This document shows positions 29,301-36,736 of a DNA stretch of 64,000 nucleotides, piece after piece. Position numbers and translations under genes: made by a program. How positions within the stretch are numbered: the stretch's first letter is position 1; the number at the start of each line of letters is the position of its first letter. The notes beneath the pieces were generated by a model. The model saw nothing but the letters and a program-made list of their open reading frames with translations, was not told where the DNA came from and did not search any database. Source of the DNA: CAZJYI01 sp964550025 (GTDB lineage: Bacteria > Verrucomicrobiota > Kiritimatiellia > UBA8416 > CAYOBW01); the NCBI GenBank assembly GCA_964550025.1, contig CAZJYI010000029.1, forward strand, positions 1 through 64,000. Reading direction: 5' to 3'.

Positions 29301-29688
29301 GATGCCCGACGAGTGGGAGAGGCTGCACTTCGGTGCCCCGGATACCGTGCCGGGCGGCCCGGCCGGGGACTGGGACGGTGATGGGGCATCGAACCTTGCC
29401 GAGTACATCGGCGGCACCGACCCGACCAATGCGGCCAGTCGCTTCGTTCTCGGCGCAGGGCATACCGAAACGGGTGTGACCGTGACGTTGCCGACGGTGG
29501 TCGCCGTCCCGCCCTGGCACGAAGGTCTGACGCGCTACTATGATCTCTACAGAGCCGGAAGCCTGACCGGGTCAACCTGGCAGGCCGTTCCCGGCTTCAT
29601 CGGTATCCCCGCCACCGGCGGAACGCTGGTCCACACGAACACCCCGGGCAACCGGCGGGTCTTTCGCGGGACGGTGCGGCTGGAATAG
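23335..29688 (+). CDS. Giant secreted protein with lamin-tail domains, CotH kinase-like domain, DUF2341 and LamG
   Basis: The 2117-residue product has a signal peptide (ALMCAMAGLCFLPAAEAQ). Domains in order are: lamin-tail (LTD) domain near 32-130 (VIISEFMAVNDT, DWVEIYN); a chitobiase-like C-terminal repeat near 370-445 (TIRYTTDGSLPS); a CotH-type domain near 500-850 (AGIRRRGESTMRPTNKKP, GLYVLEERIKRDGDRVD, QGPAWDFDRSSESKDGRDD); a second chitobiase-like repeat (TVYYTLDGTDPR); LTDs near 967, 1142 and 1286; an Ig-like segment; DUF2341 near 1659; a LamG/concanavalin fold near 1769-1955; and a calcium-type DGDSDGMPDEW segment. CotH domains are atypical protein kinases. ATG 23335 is chosen with GGGCGGA upstream; ATG 23347 is also possible. 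Confidence 0.85.
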   Translation: MREQMTSHRYNALPALMCAMAGLCFLPAAEAQDVIISEFMAVNDTALADEDGDYPDWVEIYNTASTGIVLTGWSLTDDAAEPRKWVFPATNLPPHGFLVVFASDKNRAVAGQPLHTNFKLDGDGEYLALFRPGGAVAEYAFDPTFPAQSADQSYGVNWTEEAIVVPSNTACRALVPTDGSLGTTWVHRTGFNDGGWLTGTSGVGYEAARFGQYEGLIGLDLETPMYNKQATAYVRIPFDYTPSADIASATLKLIYDDGFVAYLNGIPVADELAPATPAWNSPATGQRDDTVVLQPSTIPVPDAPSALVSGDNVLAFHLMNRSLGSSDLLLIPELTVAQYALGSLSELRYFTVPSPGQRNGAGYLGTADKPVFSVPGGTATTNFSLALSTPSPAATIRYTTDGSLPSPTSTPYASPIPLSLTTVVRAQAFEPGLAPSRVRSEAYLFLDVSAQSFASDLPIVIVDNLGGGDIPNVEPKQNAVITIIEKPPGGETTLLQAAAIQSRAGIRRRGESTMRPTNKKPNLGLETRDEHDDVARDIEPLGLPAESDWILFAPWKWDPAFIRNTLAFELGNQLGEYAPRTRFVEVFLNADGGAITSGDYAGLYVLEERIKRDGDRVDVAALRPGDSVEPDISGGYVFRKDKADPDKPEFRAGGVTLQWVEPSADELTEQQKTWLSDYIDDFYAALNGVRFTDPVEGYAPYIDSDNWIRVNILNMFMKNIDWPSLSTYFHKDRGGPIRQGPAWDFDRSSESKDGRDDAYNTWNAGASFFSMYWWSRLFQDADFWQRYIDTWQQLRESTLSASNVLATIDIQTNQIGSAVARDYARWPAASYSEHHPRTGSNGLDGTWPGEVAYLKWWLTNRLAWVDSQMVDRPAFSQDGGAIAPGYELTITAPPDTTVYYTLDGTDPRLPGGSIGPTAVQYVRGSPITLTRNTMVRARATDGSRFYSAPGDAPWSGLTEAVFAIGTPRLIVSEIMYNPGPPVGLETNGGYRRTDFEYVEIRNESDEAVALAGVRFMEGIDFDFSYGGHMTLAPGGVAVVVNNLGAFALRYPDWANMVIAGEYRGNLDDSGEEVTLAGPLGERIASFTYNDRRGWPPAADGAGHALVPLDGVGQDDGALDYGRHWRCSTYINGSPGRVNPDAITDVVINEIAAHTDYPPPFYSDDWIELYNSAPTNIALGGWYLSDDAADLKKWAIPATNVIAGSGLKTFDEVTGFHNPTNTGFGLNKAGEEVYVSCLPGNGRDRVADAVRFKGQENGVTLGRHTDGGAFYHKLAPTAGSPNAAPGTHVLIEELMYHPADMVPGQDNSGHEFIELHNPLAQPAPLWSDGGPWRVDGGVAYAFPPNTTIPAGGHLLLVPFDPETNAVAMASFTAAYGPTNADTRMLGPFSGKLGNRGERVALEKPQLPDAPGDGISWCIVDEVVYFDRSPWPSAADGMGSALQRLSREGWGNDPALWIALPPSPGRRRAKAAIAAPADGADVFIPSSTMATVVADDGQLSGTIRSVELFDGPVSLGVDTTAPYDFSLAGISTPGDHTLHAEAIDGAGTYTTAVVRLNVLRLGEGAVSNITDYGAVVHGAIAGSAAASLDLYWGATDGGTDAGQWSGHVCLGNVSNAGASAYIGPLDPGRTYYYRFHGQTRSGAGWSVESRSFRTVSYAAWPHQMIVALAGYDGAASLTGFPALVRLGPAIDGFAYGQFASASGGDLRFSDATGSVALPFEIEEWNTNGVSSAWVRVPTLSGTGTVIRAYWGNAEAAARPPSTTNGTLWSAFDAVWHLAPSLADSGPWRHDAVDHGSSDDAGIVGRGRRFDGASAYVDPTLSAAWYGVRGMRLTLSAWVRADARQLGTVVGASSSGRNLYILAFADPEQRFPLWQFGVEDRYDRPFPFTQGDWQLLTLVLDNGQATAFLDGSGSGIGSYAPFAPERRLLVGTMNTPAGRTDFFNGMIDEVRVSTVARSADWVRAEYLTVAQNDLFTRYTVTPGRLYDGDSDGMPDEWERLHFGAPDTVPGGPAGDWDGDGASNLAEYIGGTDPTNAASRFVLGAGHTETGVTVTLPTVVAVPPWHEGLTRYYDLYRAGSLTGSTWQAVPGFIGIPATGGTLVHTNTPGNRRVFRGTVRLE

Positions 29689-29717
29689 CCCCGTCTGTTC
29701 AACTGCCGGGCTCGGGT

Positions 29718-30689
29718 TCAGTAGTCCCATTCGCAGATGTAGCCGTGCACGATCCACTGTTTGCCGGCGCCCCTTCCGCTTTCGCGGATGCCAAACAAAG
29801 CGTTGTTCCGGTGGTAGGCAAGGTAGTCGCCGGCTTTCTTTCTGCCCCCGTACGGTGCAGAGTGGCTTTTCCCGTCCAGCCATACCCATTTGCTCCCCTT
29901 GGCCTTGGCGCCGACCCAAACGTTCGGTTCTTTCTTCTCCCCACATCTGTCCGCAATGGACTTGATGAGTTGCAGTTCAAGGGGCGATTCGACAATCGCA
30001 AGATGTCCTCCCACCTTCACGCACCGGCGTTGGGCCTCGCCCCATGTCACGCGTCCCGGGTAGTACATGTAGTGGTGCCCGTTCCACGCAACGGCATCTT
30101 CGGGCAGGCGAATACCCGTGTCCGGCGGTGTCGCGCCTCCTGCGTCGGGCTCGTCATGCCCTTTCACCTTCACTTCGGCCTCGGCCAGGATGAACTCGAC
30201 GCGCTTCTTCTCCTCTTTCACGTTCAGGGCCAGATCCAGTTCTTCCCGGGCCGTGAGAGTCTTCATCAATCGTTCCAGGGCCGCGATGTAGTTCGGCGTG
30301 AAGTTGGCAATGGTCCGTGACTTCTCGGCGGTAGCCTTCTCCACGGCTTTCAGATACGAGGCCTGTACACTGCGCACAATCCGGGGAAGCGTGCCATCCG
30401 GTTCAGCCGGGACCGTCTTCTCCTGTTCAAAGCGTCGCTTCTCCGAGAGAGCCTGGAGCACGAGGTCGGGGTCGCCTTCCTGCTTCAGCACGGCGATGGC
30501 TTTGGCCAGAGACCTGGCGTACGTATCGAGGAGCTTGTTGAGTTTCAGGTCGTGGGCGTTCTGGATCTCTCGGACTTCCGTCTCGTAGGTCTGCTTGAGG
30601 GCATCGAGGGTGGGTTCTGCCGCTCTGGCAAGAGAGCAGAGTAGCCCGATCATGAGTACGGCCGGCGGAATAGGCATGTGTCTGTCCAT
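29718..30689 (-). CDS. Secreted coiled-coil protein with C-terminal C-type lectin domain
   Basis: The 323-residue product has a signal peptide (PPAVLMIGLLCSLARAAE). A charged alpha-helical, probably coiled-coil, region follows at about residues 25-170 (repeated LKQTYETEV-like, ALERLMKTLTAREELDLAL). The C-terminal C-type lectin-like domain covers about 200-320 (YMYYPGRVTWGEAQRRCVKVGGHLAIVES, NVWVGAK, WVWLDG, YICEWDY, given as motifs). ATG 30689 has an ideal GGAGGTG ribosome site. It converges on the CotH gene with 29 bp between stops. A carbohydrate- or protein-binding role outside the cytoplasm is inferred. Confidence 0.8.
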   Translation of the reverse strand: MDRHMPIPPAVLMIGLLCSLARAAEPTLDALKQTYETEVREIQNAHDLKLNKLLDTYARSLAKAIAVLKQEGDPDLVLQALSEKRRFEQEKTVPAEPDGTLPRIVRSVQASYLKAVEKATAEKSRTIANFTPNYIAALERLMKTLTAREELDLALNVKEEKKRVEFILAEAEVKVKGHDEPDAGGATPPDTGIRLPEDAVAWNGHHYMYYPGRVTWGEAQRRCVKVGGHLAIVESPLELQLIKSIADRCGEKKEPNVWVGAKAKGSKWVWLDGKSHSAPYGGRKKAGDYLAYHRNNALFGIRESGRGAGKQWIVHGYICEWDY

Positions 30690-30813
30690 ATGCGGCACCT
30701 CCAGTAGCCGTATCCTAGGAAGATGCCAAGACACCGTCAAGCAAGTGGGCGAATGAACGCGGTCGGCGTGCAGGGCCTGCCGCATCCGAACGCGAGTTTC
30801 TTCTGCAGGGAGG

Positions 30814-30840
30814 TTGACTTTGTGTACAATATATTATACG
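30814..30840 (+). promoter_or_regulatory. AT-rich promoter/operator before hipB
   Basis: TTGACT (30814-30819) is followed by an AT-rich stretch with the near-palindrome GTACAATATATTATAC (30824-30839) and a possible -10 TATACG (30835-30840, spacing 15). The local base composition is far lower in GC than the surroundings. A palindrome over the -10 region would suit autorepression by the HipB-like product. Confidence 0.4.
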
Positions 30841-30874
30841 TTAAGCGGCGTATTGAGTGATATTATTAGATTTA

Positions 30875-31225
30875 ATGTATATGAGCGCTAGAAACAAAAG
30901 GCTCCCGATTCCCGTTCGTCGGGCTTTGGCGAAGCTTGGCGAGGACATCCGTGATGCGCGTCGTCGTCGCCGCATACAGGTCAAGGTGATGGCGGAGCGG
31001 GCCTCTATTACCCGCTCCACCCTCTGTCGCGTAGAAAAGGGGGACGCTGGCGTTTCACTGGGGATCTACGCTACGGTGCTGTTCGTCCTCGGCATGCTTG
31101 ACCGGCTGTCGGATATTGCCGATGCCTCGCACGATCAGCTTGGCTTGGCCCTGGAAGCGGAGGCACTGCCCAAGAGAATTAGGCATTCAGCGTCCCGTCA
31201 TGCCGGGGCCGGGACGGAATCGTGA
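30875..31225 (+). CDS. HipB-like XRE-family antitoxin/repressor
   Basis: The roughly 116-residue protein has a helix-turn-helix of the Cro/CI (XRE) type (LGEDIRDARRRRRI, VMAERASITRSTLCRVEKGD, YATVLFVLGM). It overlaps the following HipA-like gene by four bases (GTGA), as toxin-antitoxin pairs do. The start is uncertain: GTG 30857, ATG 30875 and ATG 30881 are all in frame and none has a clear ribosome site. Autoregulation through the upstream palindrome is inferred. Confidence 0.75.
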   Translation: MYMSARNKRLPIPVRRALAKLGEDIRDARRRRRIQVKVMAERASITRSTLCRVEKGDAGVSLGIYATVLFVLGMLDRLSDIADASHDQLGLALEAEALPKRIRHSASRHAGAGTES

Positions 31226-32448
31226 GTGACGAAGTGCTTGTCTATGTGGATCAGGGAGGAGTTCCGCTCCGCGTGGGCAAGCTGTGGGCGCGCAATCGTC
31301 GGGGCCGGCAAAGCGCCACATTCGAATACGCTGGGGCGTGGCTCGCCAATCCCAGTCACTTCGCCCTGGAACCCGCGCTCGCAGTCGGGCCGGGGCCTCA
31401 TCACACACACGACCCCGCGGCGCTCTTCGGCGCTCTCAGTGACTCCGCTCCCGACCGCTGGGGGCGCATGCTGATGCGGCGCGCGGAGCGTCGTCTGAGT
31501 GCCGCGGAAGGGCGAACGCCCAGCTCGCTCCAGGAGATCGACTACCTGCTGAGGGTACATGATCTGTCCCGTCTCGGTGCTCTCCGCTTTGCATCCACGG
31601 AAGGAGGTCCCTTCCTGGCCCCGAGCACAAAGTCTACGATCCCGCCCCTCGTTGAGTTGCCGAGACTGCTGGCGGCCTCCGAACACGTGATGTCGGACGA
31701 GGAGAGTTACGAAGATCTCCGTCTTCTTCTCGCACCGGGATCGTCCCTCGGAGGCGCCCGTCCCAAGGCTTCCGTACTGGACGCGCAGGGGAGGCTCTCG
31801 ATCGCGAAGTTCCCCAGCCGCACAGATGAATGGCCGACCGTGTTGTGGGAGGCCGTTGCGCTCTCGCTGGCACACCGCGCGGGCATTGCCGTTCCGGAGT
31901 GGTCGGTCAGAACGGTTGCCGAACGCCCGGTTCTCCTCCTCAAGCGATTCGACCGGGCCGGTGGTGTGCGTATCCCCTTTCTGTCCGCCATGAGCATGCT
32001 GGGCGCCAGGGATCACGAGACGCGCTGCTACCTGGAGATTGTCGACGCATTGCGGCGTTGGGGCGCCGCCCCGCGTCGGGACATGCATGCCCTCTTCCGG
32101 CGTATCGTCTTCAGCATCCAGATCTCCAATACCGACGATCATCTGCGCAATCATGCTTTCCTGTTCGAGCAACCTGACGGGTGGTGCCTTTCACCCGCCT
32201 ACGACATCAACCCGACGCCTGTTGACGTGAAGCCGCGAATCCTGTCGACGCAGATTGACTTCGGCGACGGAACCGCTTCCCTCGAACTGGCGCTGAACGT
32301 GGCCGAGTACTTCGAACTCAAGCACAAAGACGCACGGCGCGTCGTGGCCGAGGTCAGAGATGCTGTTGGTCACTGGCGGGAAACCGCTGCCGGCCTCGGC
32401 ATCACCCCCCGCCAGATCGATCGAATGGCATCGGCATTCCGGGAATGA
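31222..32448 (+). CDS. HipA-like serine/threonine kinase toxin
   Basis: The 408-residue protein has the HipA layout. An N-terminal domain contains DSAPDRWGR. An ATP-binding glycine segment SSLGGARPKA lies near residue 175. The kinase core has VLLLKRFDR, catalytic-loop ISNTDDHLRNHAFL near residue 300, and metal-binding SPAYDINP. HipA kinases inactivate translation factors such as GltX; the substrate here is unknown. GTG 31222 overlaps the antitoxin stop. All expected catalytic motifs look intact. Confidence 0.82.
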   Translation: MSDEVLVYVDQGGVPLRVGKLWARNRRGRQSATFEYAGAWLANPSHFALEPALAVGPGPHHTHDPAALFGALSDSAPDRWGRMLMRRAERRLSAAEGRTPSSLQEIDYLLRVHDLSRLGALRFASTEGGPFLAPSTKSTIPPLVELPRLLAASEHVMSDEESYEDLRLLLAPGSSLGGARPKASVLDAQGRLSIAKFPSRTDEWPTVLWEAVALSLAHRAGIAVPEWSVRTVAERPVLLLKRFDRAGGVRIPFLSAMSMLGARDHETRCYLEIVDALRRWGAAPRRDMHALFRRIVFSIQISNTDDHLRNHAFLFEQPDGWCLSPAYDINPTPVDVKPRILSTQIDFGDGTASLELALNVAEYFELKHKDARRVVAEVRDAVGHWRETAAGLGITPRQIDRMASAFRE

Positions 32449-32675
32449 CCGACACCCGATTTCTGGAGACCGGGCCTCCTTGCCGCTCGGACACAACGAC
32501 GACACCAGCTAGCCAGAAGGCGATGGACGATTCGTGACTTCCTGACGTGGGCGAATGCATGAGCGGGACAGGCTCATATCGAGGAGGACGTGTTGACCTG
32601 GTCAAGCGGTGCCGAATCCGCACTTGCACTTCATCCGGGGCTGGCGCATCGGTTCCCAAAATGCCACACTGCGGC

Positions 32676-34289
32676 ATGCGTCGGATTCTGAAACAGCTAA
32701 GTCTGGTGATTGTGCTGGGGGTGAGCGGGTGGCTTCTGATTCCGGAGAAGGAAGAGGGCGGGGGCGACGGCGGAGAGGTGCGCGGCCCGGCTCCCTCCCG
32801 CCGAGACACCAAGTATGTCATCAAGGTGGCCTGTGGCGGGGCCTACCAGCCCGGAACTCAGCCGCACGGGCTCGACCTCACGCTGCAGGGGTTCACCAGG
32901 GTGGCCAGGGCCTATGAGCAGCGCTTCCCCGACACGCGCATCGAGATCCTCGTCGTCCCGGCCGTGCGCGAGTATCTCGTGACACAGCTCGGCAGCGGGC
33001 AGGCGCCCGACATCATCAACGTCAACGTGGAGGATGTCTGGATCGATGTTCAGAAGGGATGGTACGTACCGCTGGACACGTATCTCGAGGCGCCGAACCC
33101 CTTCGTGGCCGAGCTGGGCGATCCCGAGCTTCCCGGCGCGCGGCAGTGGTGGGACATGTTCATCTACCAGGCCATCAGCCGCGGCAAGGCGGCTCCCGAC
33201 AACCGGAACTACTGCGTCACCTACGACATGGTGGAGACCGGTATCTACTACAACAAGACGCTGTTCGATGAGCTTGGCCTTGCCGTGCCGGAGACGTGGG
33301 AGGAGTTCGAGACCGTTTGCGGGCGCATCCGCGCCCACGGCAAGCTGCCGCTCCTGATGCACCTGGGCGCATTTCACGACTGGTGCACGGACCTGTTCTT
33401 CGACCAGCTCTACTACCCCCTGCTGCCCGGTATCGACCTGGTCCAGGACCCGGTGCGTGAGAAGTACCTCCAGGGCTACCTGGACTGGGATGAGATCGCG
33501 TTCCTGCATGGCAAGGGCTTCTTCCGGAGCACAGACCCGCGCTATCGCGAGTTGTGGCAGCTTATGCGCCGGCTCAAGGAACACACGAATGACGACCTGG
33601 TGTCCACGGATGCCCTGCGGGAGTTCGTGACCCAGCGGGCCGCCATGTTCTGGCAGTCGTCCGCGGTGACGTTTCGTTTCGCGGCCGATCCGGACCTCGG
33701 GTTTGAGTGGGGGGTCTTCTACCTGCCGCGTTTCACGAAGGAAACGTCGCGTTTTGCCTCCGGAGAGCCCATGTGCGTGATTGGTGGTTCGGCCAGCCAG
33801 TTCGAGGTGACCAACAGTGCCCTGGCCGATACCGACCCGGACCTGCCGATGGAGGAACGCATGGCGCGTTCGGAGCGGTTGAAGCGTGTCATCGGGTTTC
33901 TGCAGTTCATGTGTATCCCCGAGCAGTACGAGAAGATCGTCAACGAGTATCCCTGCTTTATGCCCAACGTTCACGGGGTCGATGTCCTGCCGGAGCTCGA
34001 GCCGTTCGAGCGTATCCTCGAGCGCCGCTACACCACCACCAAGTGGATCTTCACCTTCGATCTGCGGTTCAGCGAAATCCAGATGCGCATGCTGTCGCTC
34101 TACCTCGTGGACGGGATCGATCTTGACGAGTATCTTGAATGGCAAGACGGCAACCTGGCGGCGGCGGTGGCCAACCTGCGCCAGCGCAAGGAAATCGACC
34201 ACGAACGCCTGGAGCGCGCGTGGGAGGCGAAGGCGGAGGTGAGGGCGGGGATGGGGGAGTTGCCGGTGCGGGGAGAGAGTGATCAGTGA
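32676..34289 (+). CDS. Extracellular solute-binding protein of a sugar-type ABC importer
   Basis: The 537-residue protein has an N-terminal membrane segment (LSLVIVLGVSGWLLIP) without a lipobox Cys. It then has the solute-binding type-1 fold (YEQRFPDTRIEILVVP, GQAPDIINVN, TGIYYNKTLFDELGL, PETWEEFETVCG). Two MalF/MalG-type permeases follow, so the substrate is probably a carbohydrate. The start is uncertain: ATG 32676 puts the signal segment at the N-terminus, ATG 32661 adds five residues, and neither has a good ribosome site. The stop codon (34287-34289) lies inside a heptamer repeat. Confidence 0.8.
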   Translation: MRRILKQLSLVIVLGVSGWLLIPEKEEGGGDGGEVRGPAPSRRDTKYVIKVACGGAYQPGTQPHGLDLTLQGFTRVARAYEQRFPDTRIEILVVPAVREYLVTQLGSGQAPDIINVNVEDVWIDVQKGWYVPLDTYLEAPNPFVAELGDPELPGARQWWDMFIYQAISRGKAAPDNRNYCVTYDMVETGIYYNKTLFDELGLAVPETWEEFETVCGRIRAHGKLPLLMHLGAFHDWCTDLFFDQLYYPLLPGIDLVQDPVREKYLQGYLDWDEIAFLHGKGFFRSTDPRYRELWQLMRRLKEHTNDDLVSTDALREFVTQRAAMFWQSSAVTFRFAADPDLGFEWGVFYLPRFTKETSRFASGEPMCVIGGSASQFEVTNSALADTDPDLPMEERMARSERLKRVIGFLQFMCIPEQYEKIVNEYPCFMPNVHGVDVLPELEPFERILERRYTTTKWIFTFDLRFSEIQMRMLSLYLVDGIDLDEYLEWQDGNLAAAVANLRQRKEIDHERLERAWEAKAEVRAGMGELPVRGESDQ

Positions 34290-34380
34290 TCAGTTACCAG
34301 TTATCAGTTATTGGTTGTCAGTTGTCAGCGACCGATAACCAGCAACAAGTAGCCAATAGCGAATAACCAATAACCAGTAA
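34282..34380. repeat. Heptamer-unit palindromic repeat (ATCAGTT/CAGTTAT type)
   Basis: The sequence runs in 7-bp steps (GATCAGT, GATCAGT, TACCAGT, TATCAGT, TATTGGT, TGTCAGT). It then turns into the inverted set (GACCGAT, AACCAGC, AGCCAAT, AACCAAT, AACCAGT). It fills the gap between the binding protein and the first permease and supplies the binding-protein stop codon. Confidence 0.75.
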
Positions 34381-34392
34381 AAAATACCCAGA

Positions 34393-35298
34393 ATGCGCTT
34401 TCCAAGAATACGTCAAACCCTGACCTGCTACGCGATAATCTTGCCGTCGCTGCTGCTCCTGACCACCTTCATCTACCTGCCGGTGATCTGGGCGTTCAGC
34501 AAGTCGCTGTTCGAGTTCGAGATCGGCGCGCCTGCACGGTTCGTTGGGCTGGACAACTACGCGGAGTTCCTGTTTCGCGACCCGACGTGCTGGCCGTCGA
34601 TGCTGAACATGCTGCTGCTGACGTTTGTCGGGGTGCTCACGCGCCTGACGTTTCCGCTGGTGGTGGCCAAGCTGATCCACTCGTTGCCGACGGAGCGCGC
34701 GCGTCACACGTACCGCCTGGTCTTTCTGGCCCCCATCGTCGTGCCCGGCGTGGCGGTGCAACTGATCTGGATGGGGTTGGTCTATTCCGACAGCGGCCTG
34801 TTGAACGAGTTGCTGCGCAACGTCGGTCTCGAGCAGTGGGTGACGGGATGGCTGTCGGACCCGGACACTGCGCTGTGGGCCGTGGCCCTGGTCGGTTTCC
34901 CATTCGTCGGCGGGTTCGAGGTGCTCATCTACTACGCCGGCCTGGCGGCCATTCCGCAGAGTGTCAACGAGGCGGCCCTGATCGAGGGTTGTACGGGCTT
35001 CAGCAAGTTCTTCCGCATCGACATCCCGCTGGTTCTCAGCCAGTTGAAGCTGATCTTCATTCTGACGGTGATTCACGGCGTGCAGGGCTTTCAGAACGTG
35101 TTCATTCTGACGCGGGGCGGTCCGGGTTTTGAAACCAACGTCCCGGGCCTTTGGATGTACTTCAATGCTTTCAGCTTCCAACGCATGGGTTATGCGTGCG
35201 CCATCGGCGTGATCCTGTTCCTGGTGATTCTCGGTCTGACCGTCCTGAATCTGAAATACTTCCGTTCCGCGGAGCAGCTTCAGGAGGGCGTCACGTGA
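34393..35298 (+). CDS. MalF-type sugar ABC transporter permease
   Basis: The 301-residue protein has six hydrophobic segments. It carries the EAA-type coupling loop of binding-protein-dependent permeases (IPQSVNEAALIEGCTGFSKF, near residue 192), followed by IDIPL. It pairs with the next permease, which overlaps it by four bases. No ATPase gene is nearby, so a shared MsmX/MalK-type ATPase elsewhere is expected. Confidence 0.85.
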   Translation: MRFPRIRQTLTCYAIILPSLLLLTTFIYLPVIWAFSKSLFEFEIGAPARFVGLDNYAEFLFRDPTCWPSMLNMLLLTFVGVLTRLTFPLVVAKLIHSLPTERARHTYRLVFLAPIVVPGVAVQLIWMGLVYSDSGLLNELLRNVGLEQWVTGWLSDPDTALWAVALVGFPFVGGFEVLIYYAGLAAIPQSVNEAALIEGCTGFSKFFRIDIPLVLSQLKLIFILTVIHGVQGFQNVFILTRGGPGFETNVPGLWMYFNAFSFQRMGYACAIGVILFLVILGLTVLNLKYFRSAEQLQEGVT

Positions 35299-36239
35299 GC
35301 CGGGGCAGACTCATCGCTATTCATGCCGTGCTCGTCATGTTCGCGTTCCTGACGCTTCTGCCGTTCGGGTTCATGTTGAACAACGTGTTTCGGTCCAATT
35401 CGGAGTTCTACCACTCGTTTTTCGCACCGCCCAAGGCCTTCCGGCAGGCGGGCAAGCTCATGGTGGGCGGTGTGACGGGCGGTGGTGACGAGGTCACGAT
35501 CCGGACCCGGCACGGCAAGGAGATCACGACGTCCCGCGGGGAGGGCATTCGCATTCTCCTGGACGGTGCCATGGAGGGGTTGCGCCGGGCGTGGCGCGCC
35601 GTGCGCCCCTACATGCTGAACACGTTGATTGTCGCCGGCGTGACGGCTTTCGGGGTGGCCTTGATCGGGTCGCTAACGGCGTACATCCTTGCGCGGTACC
35701 GGTTTTTCGGCAGTCGACTCGTGTTCATTGTCATTCTCAGCACGATGATGTTCCCGGGCGTGTTGACGCTCGTGCCGAGTTTCCTGTTGGTGAAGAACCT
35801 GGGACTGCTGAACACCTACTGGGCCATGATCCTGCCCTACATTGCCGGCGGGCAGATCTTCGCGATCTTCGTGTTCAAGAGCTTTTTCGAGGGCTTGCCG
35901 GAGGACCTTTTTGAGAGCGCCCGCATCGACGGCGCCGGGCACTTTGCCATCTACTGGCACATCGTCCTGCCGCTTTCCAAGCCCGCCGTGTCGGTTGTCG
36001 TCATCATGAACATCCTGGGCACGTGGAACAACTTCCTATGGCCGTTCATCACGAACACGGAGGGCAAGTATCACGTCATCGCGTCCGGCCTATACACGCT
36101 GGCCACCAGCACGCACGCCGCCAACCTGAGCACGATGTACTCGGCCTACGCCATCTCCAGCATCCCGCTGCTCATCATGTTCATCTACGCCACCAAGCCC
36201 TTCATCCGCGGGATGACGTCCGGGGCGCTGAAGGCGTGA
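35295..36239 (+). CDS. MalG-type sugar ABC transporter permease with an inserted loop
   Basis: The 314-residue protein has six membrane segments and the coupling loop GLPEDLFESARIDGAGHF (near residue 198). GTG 35295 overlaps the stop of the preceding permease and follows CAGGAGGG. Between the first and second membrane segments lies a roughly 60-residue charged insertion (KLMVGGVTGGGDEVTIRTRHGK region). This is longer than the usual short extracytoplasmic loop, and I do not recognise it. Confidence 0.83.
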   Translation: MSRGRLIAIHAVLVMFAFLTLLPFGFMLNNVFRSNSEFYHSFFAPPKAFRQAGKLMVGGVTGGGDEVTIRTRHGKEITTSRGEGIRILLDGAMEGLRRAWRAVRPYMLNTLIVAGVTAFGVALIGSLTAYILARYRFFGSRLVFIVILSTMMFPGVLTLVPSFLLVKNLGLLNTYWAMILPYIAGGQIFAIFVFKSFFEGLPEDLFESARIDGAGHFAIYWHIVLPLSKPAVSVVVIMNILGTWNNFLWPFITNTEGKYHVIASGLYTLATSTHAANLSTMYSAYAISSIPLLIMFIYATKPFIRGMTSGALKA

Positions 36240-36260
36240 GGGAGCGGTTTCGGGGGATGG

Positions 36261-36352
36261 GAAATGTCGAATGATGAACGCTGAATCTCGAATGCTGAAG
36301 TGAGATCCGGTCTCTTGCCTGTGGCCTCTCCCCCTTCGCCATTCATCATTCC
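36261..36352. repeat. Heptamer-unit repeat (GAATGNT type), partly eroded
   Basis: GAAATGTC is followed by heptads GAATGAT, GAACGCT, GAATCTC, GAATGCT and GAAGTGA. The inverted arm survives as CTTCGCCATTCATCATTCCG near 36333-36352. It lies after the permease operon. The following stretch to 36510 shows no gene. Confidence 0.65.
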
Positions 36353-36529
36353 GTGCCCGCCCTCACGCGGTCTCTGCGGGTGTGCCGTTCGTGGGTCCGA
36401 GGGCTGACGCGTCCGCCGACGCCATGCCGGAGGCGGAAATCCTGGGACAGGCCAGTTCAGGGGCCCACGTGGAGTGAAAACGGATTGAATCGCAGGCACT
36501 GACGTGGTACGCTCAGAGGTGAGGTGGCA

Positions 36530-36736
36530 ATGAAGCGCTTTTTCACAGTGGAGTACTGGCAAGACGACAACTGGTTCGTCGGCAAGCTGCGGGAGGTCCC
36601 GGGCGTGTTCAGCCAGGGCGAAACGTTGGCTGAACTCAAAGAGAACATAGCTGACGCCTACCGCATGATGCTCGAAACCGAGTCCGAGCCGGCGCACACT
36701 GGTGCGCAGACTCTGGAGCTTGGGGTCGAGGTGTGA
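36530..36736 (+). CDS. hicB: HicB-like antitoxin
   Basis: The 68-residue protein fits the HicB/UPF0150 partial RNase-H-like fold (FTVEYWQDDNWFVGKLREVPGVFSQGETLAELKENIADAY, seen as a series of short motifs: WFVGKLREVPGV, SQGETLAEL, ENIADAYRMML). ATG 36530 follows AGGTGAGG. It overlaps the hicA start by four bases. The order is antitoxin first, the reverse of E. coli hicAB. No DNA-binding C-terminal domain is present, so autoregulation may depend on another factor. Confidence 0.75.
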   Translation: MKRFFTVEYWQDDNWFVGKLREVPGVFSQGETLAELKENIADAYRMMLETESEPAHTGAQTLELGVEV

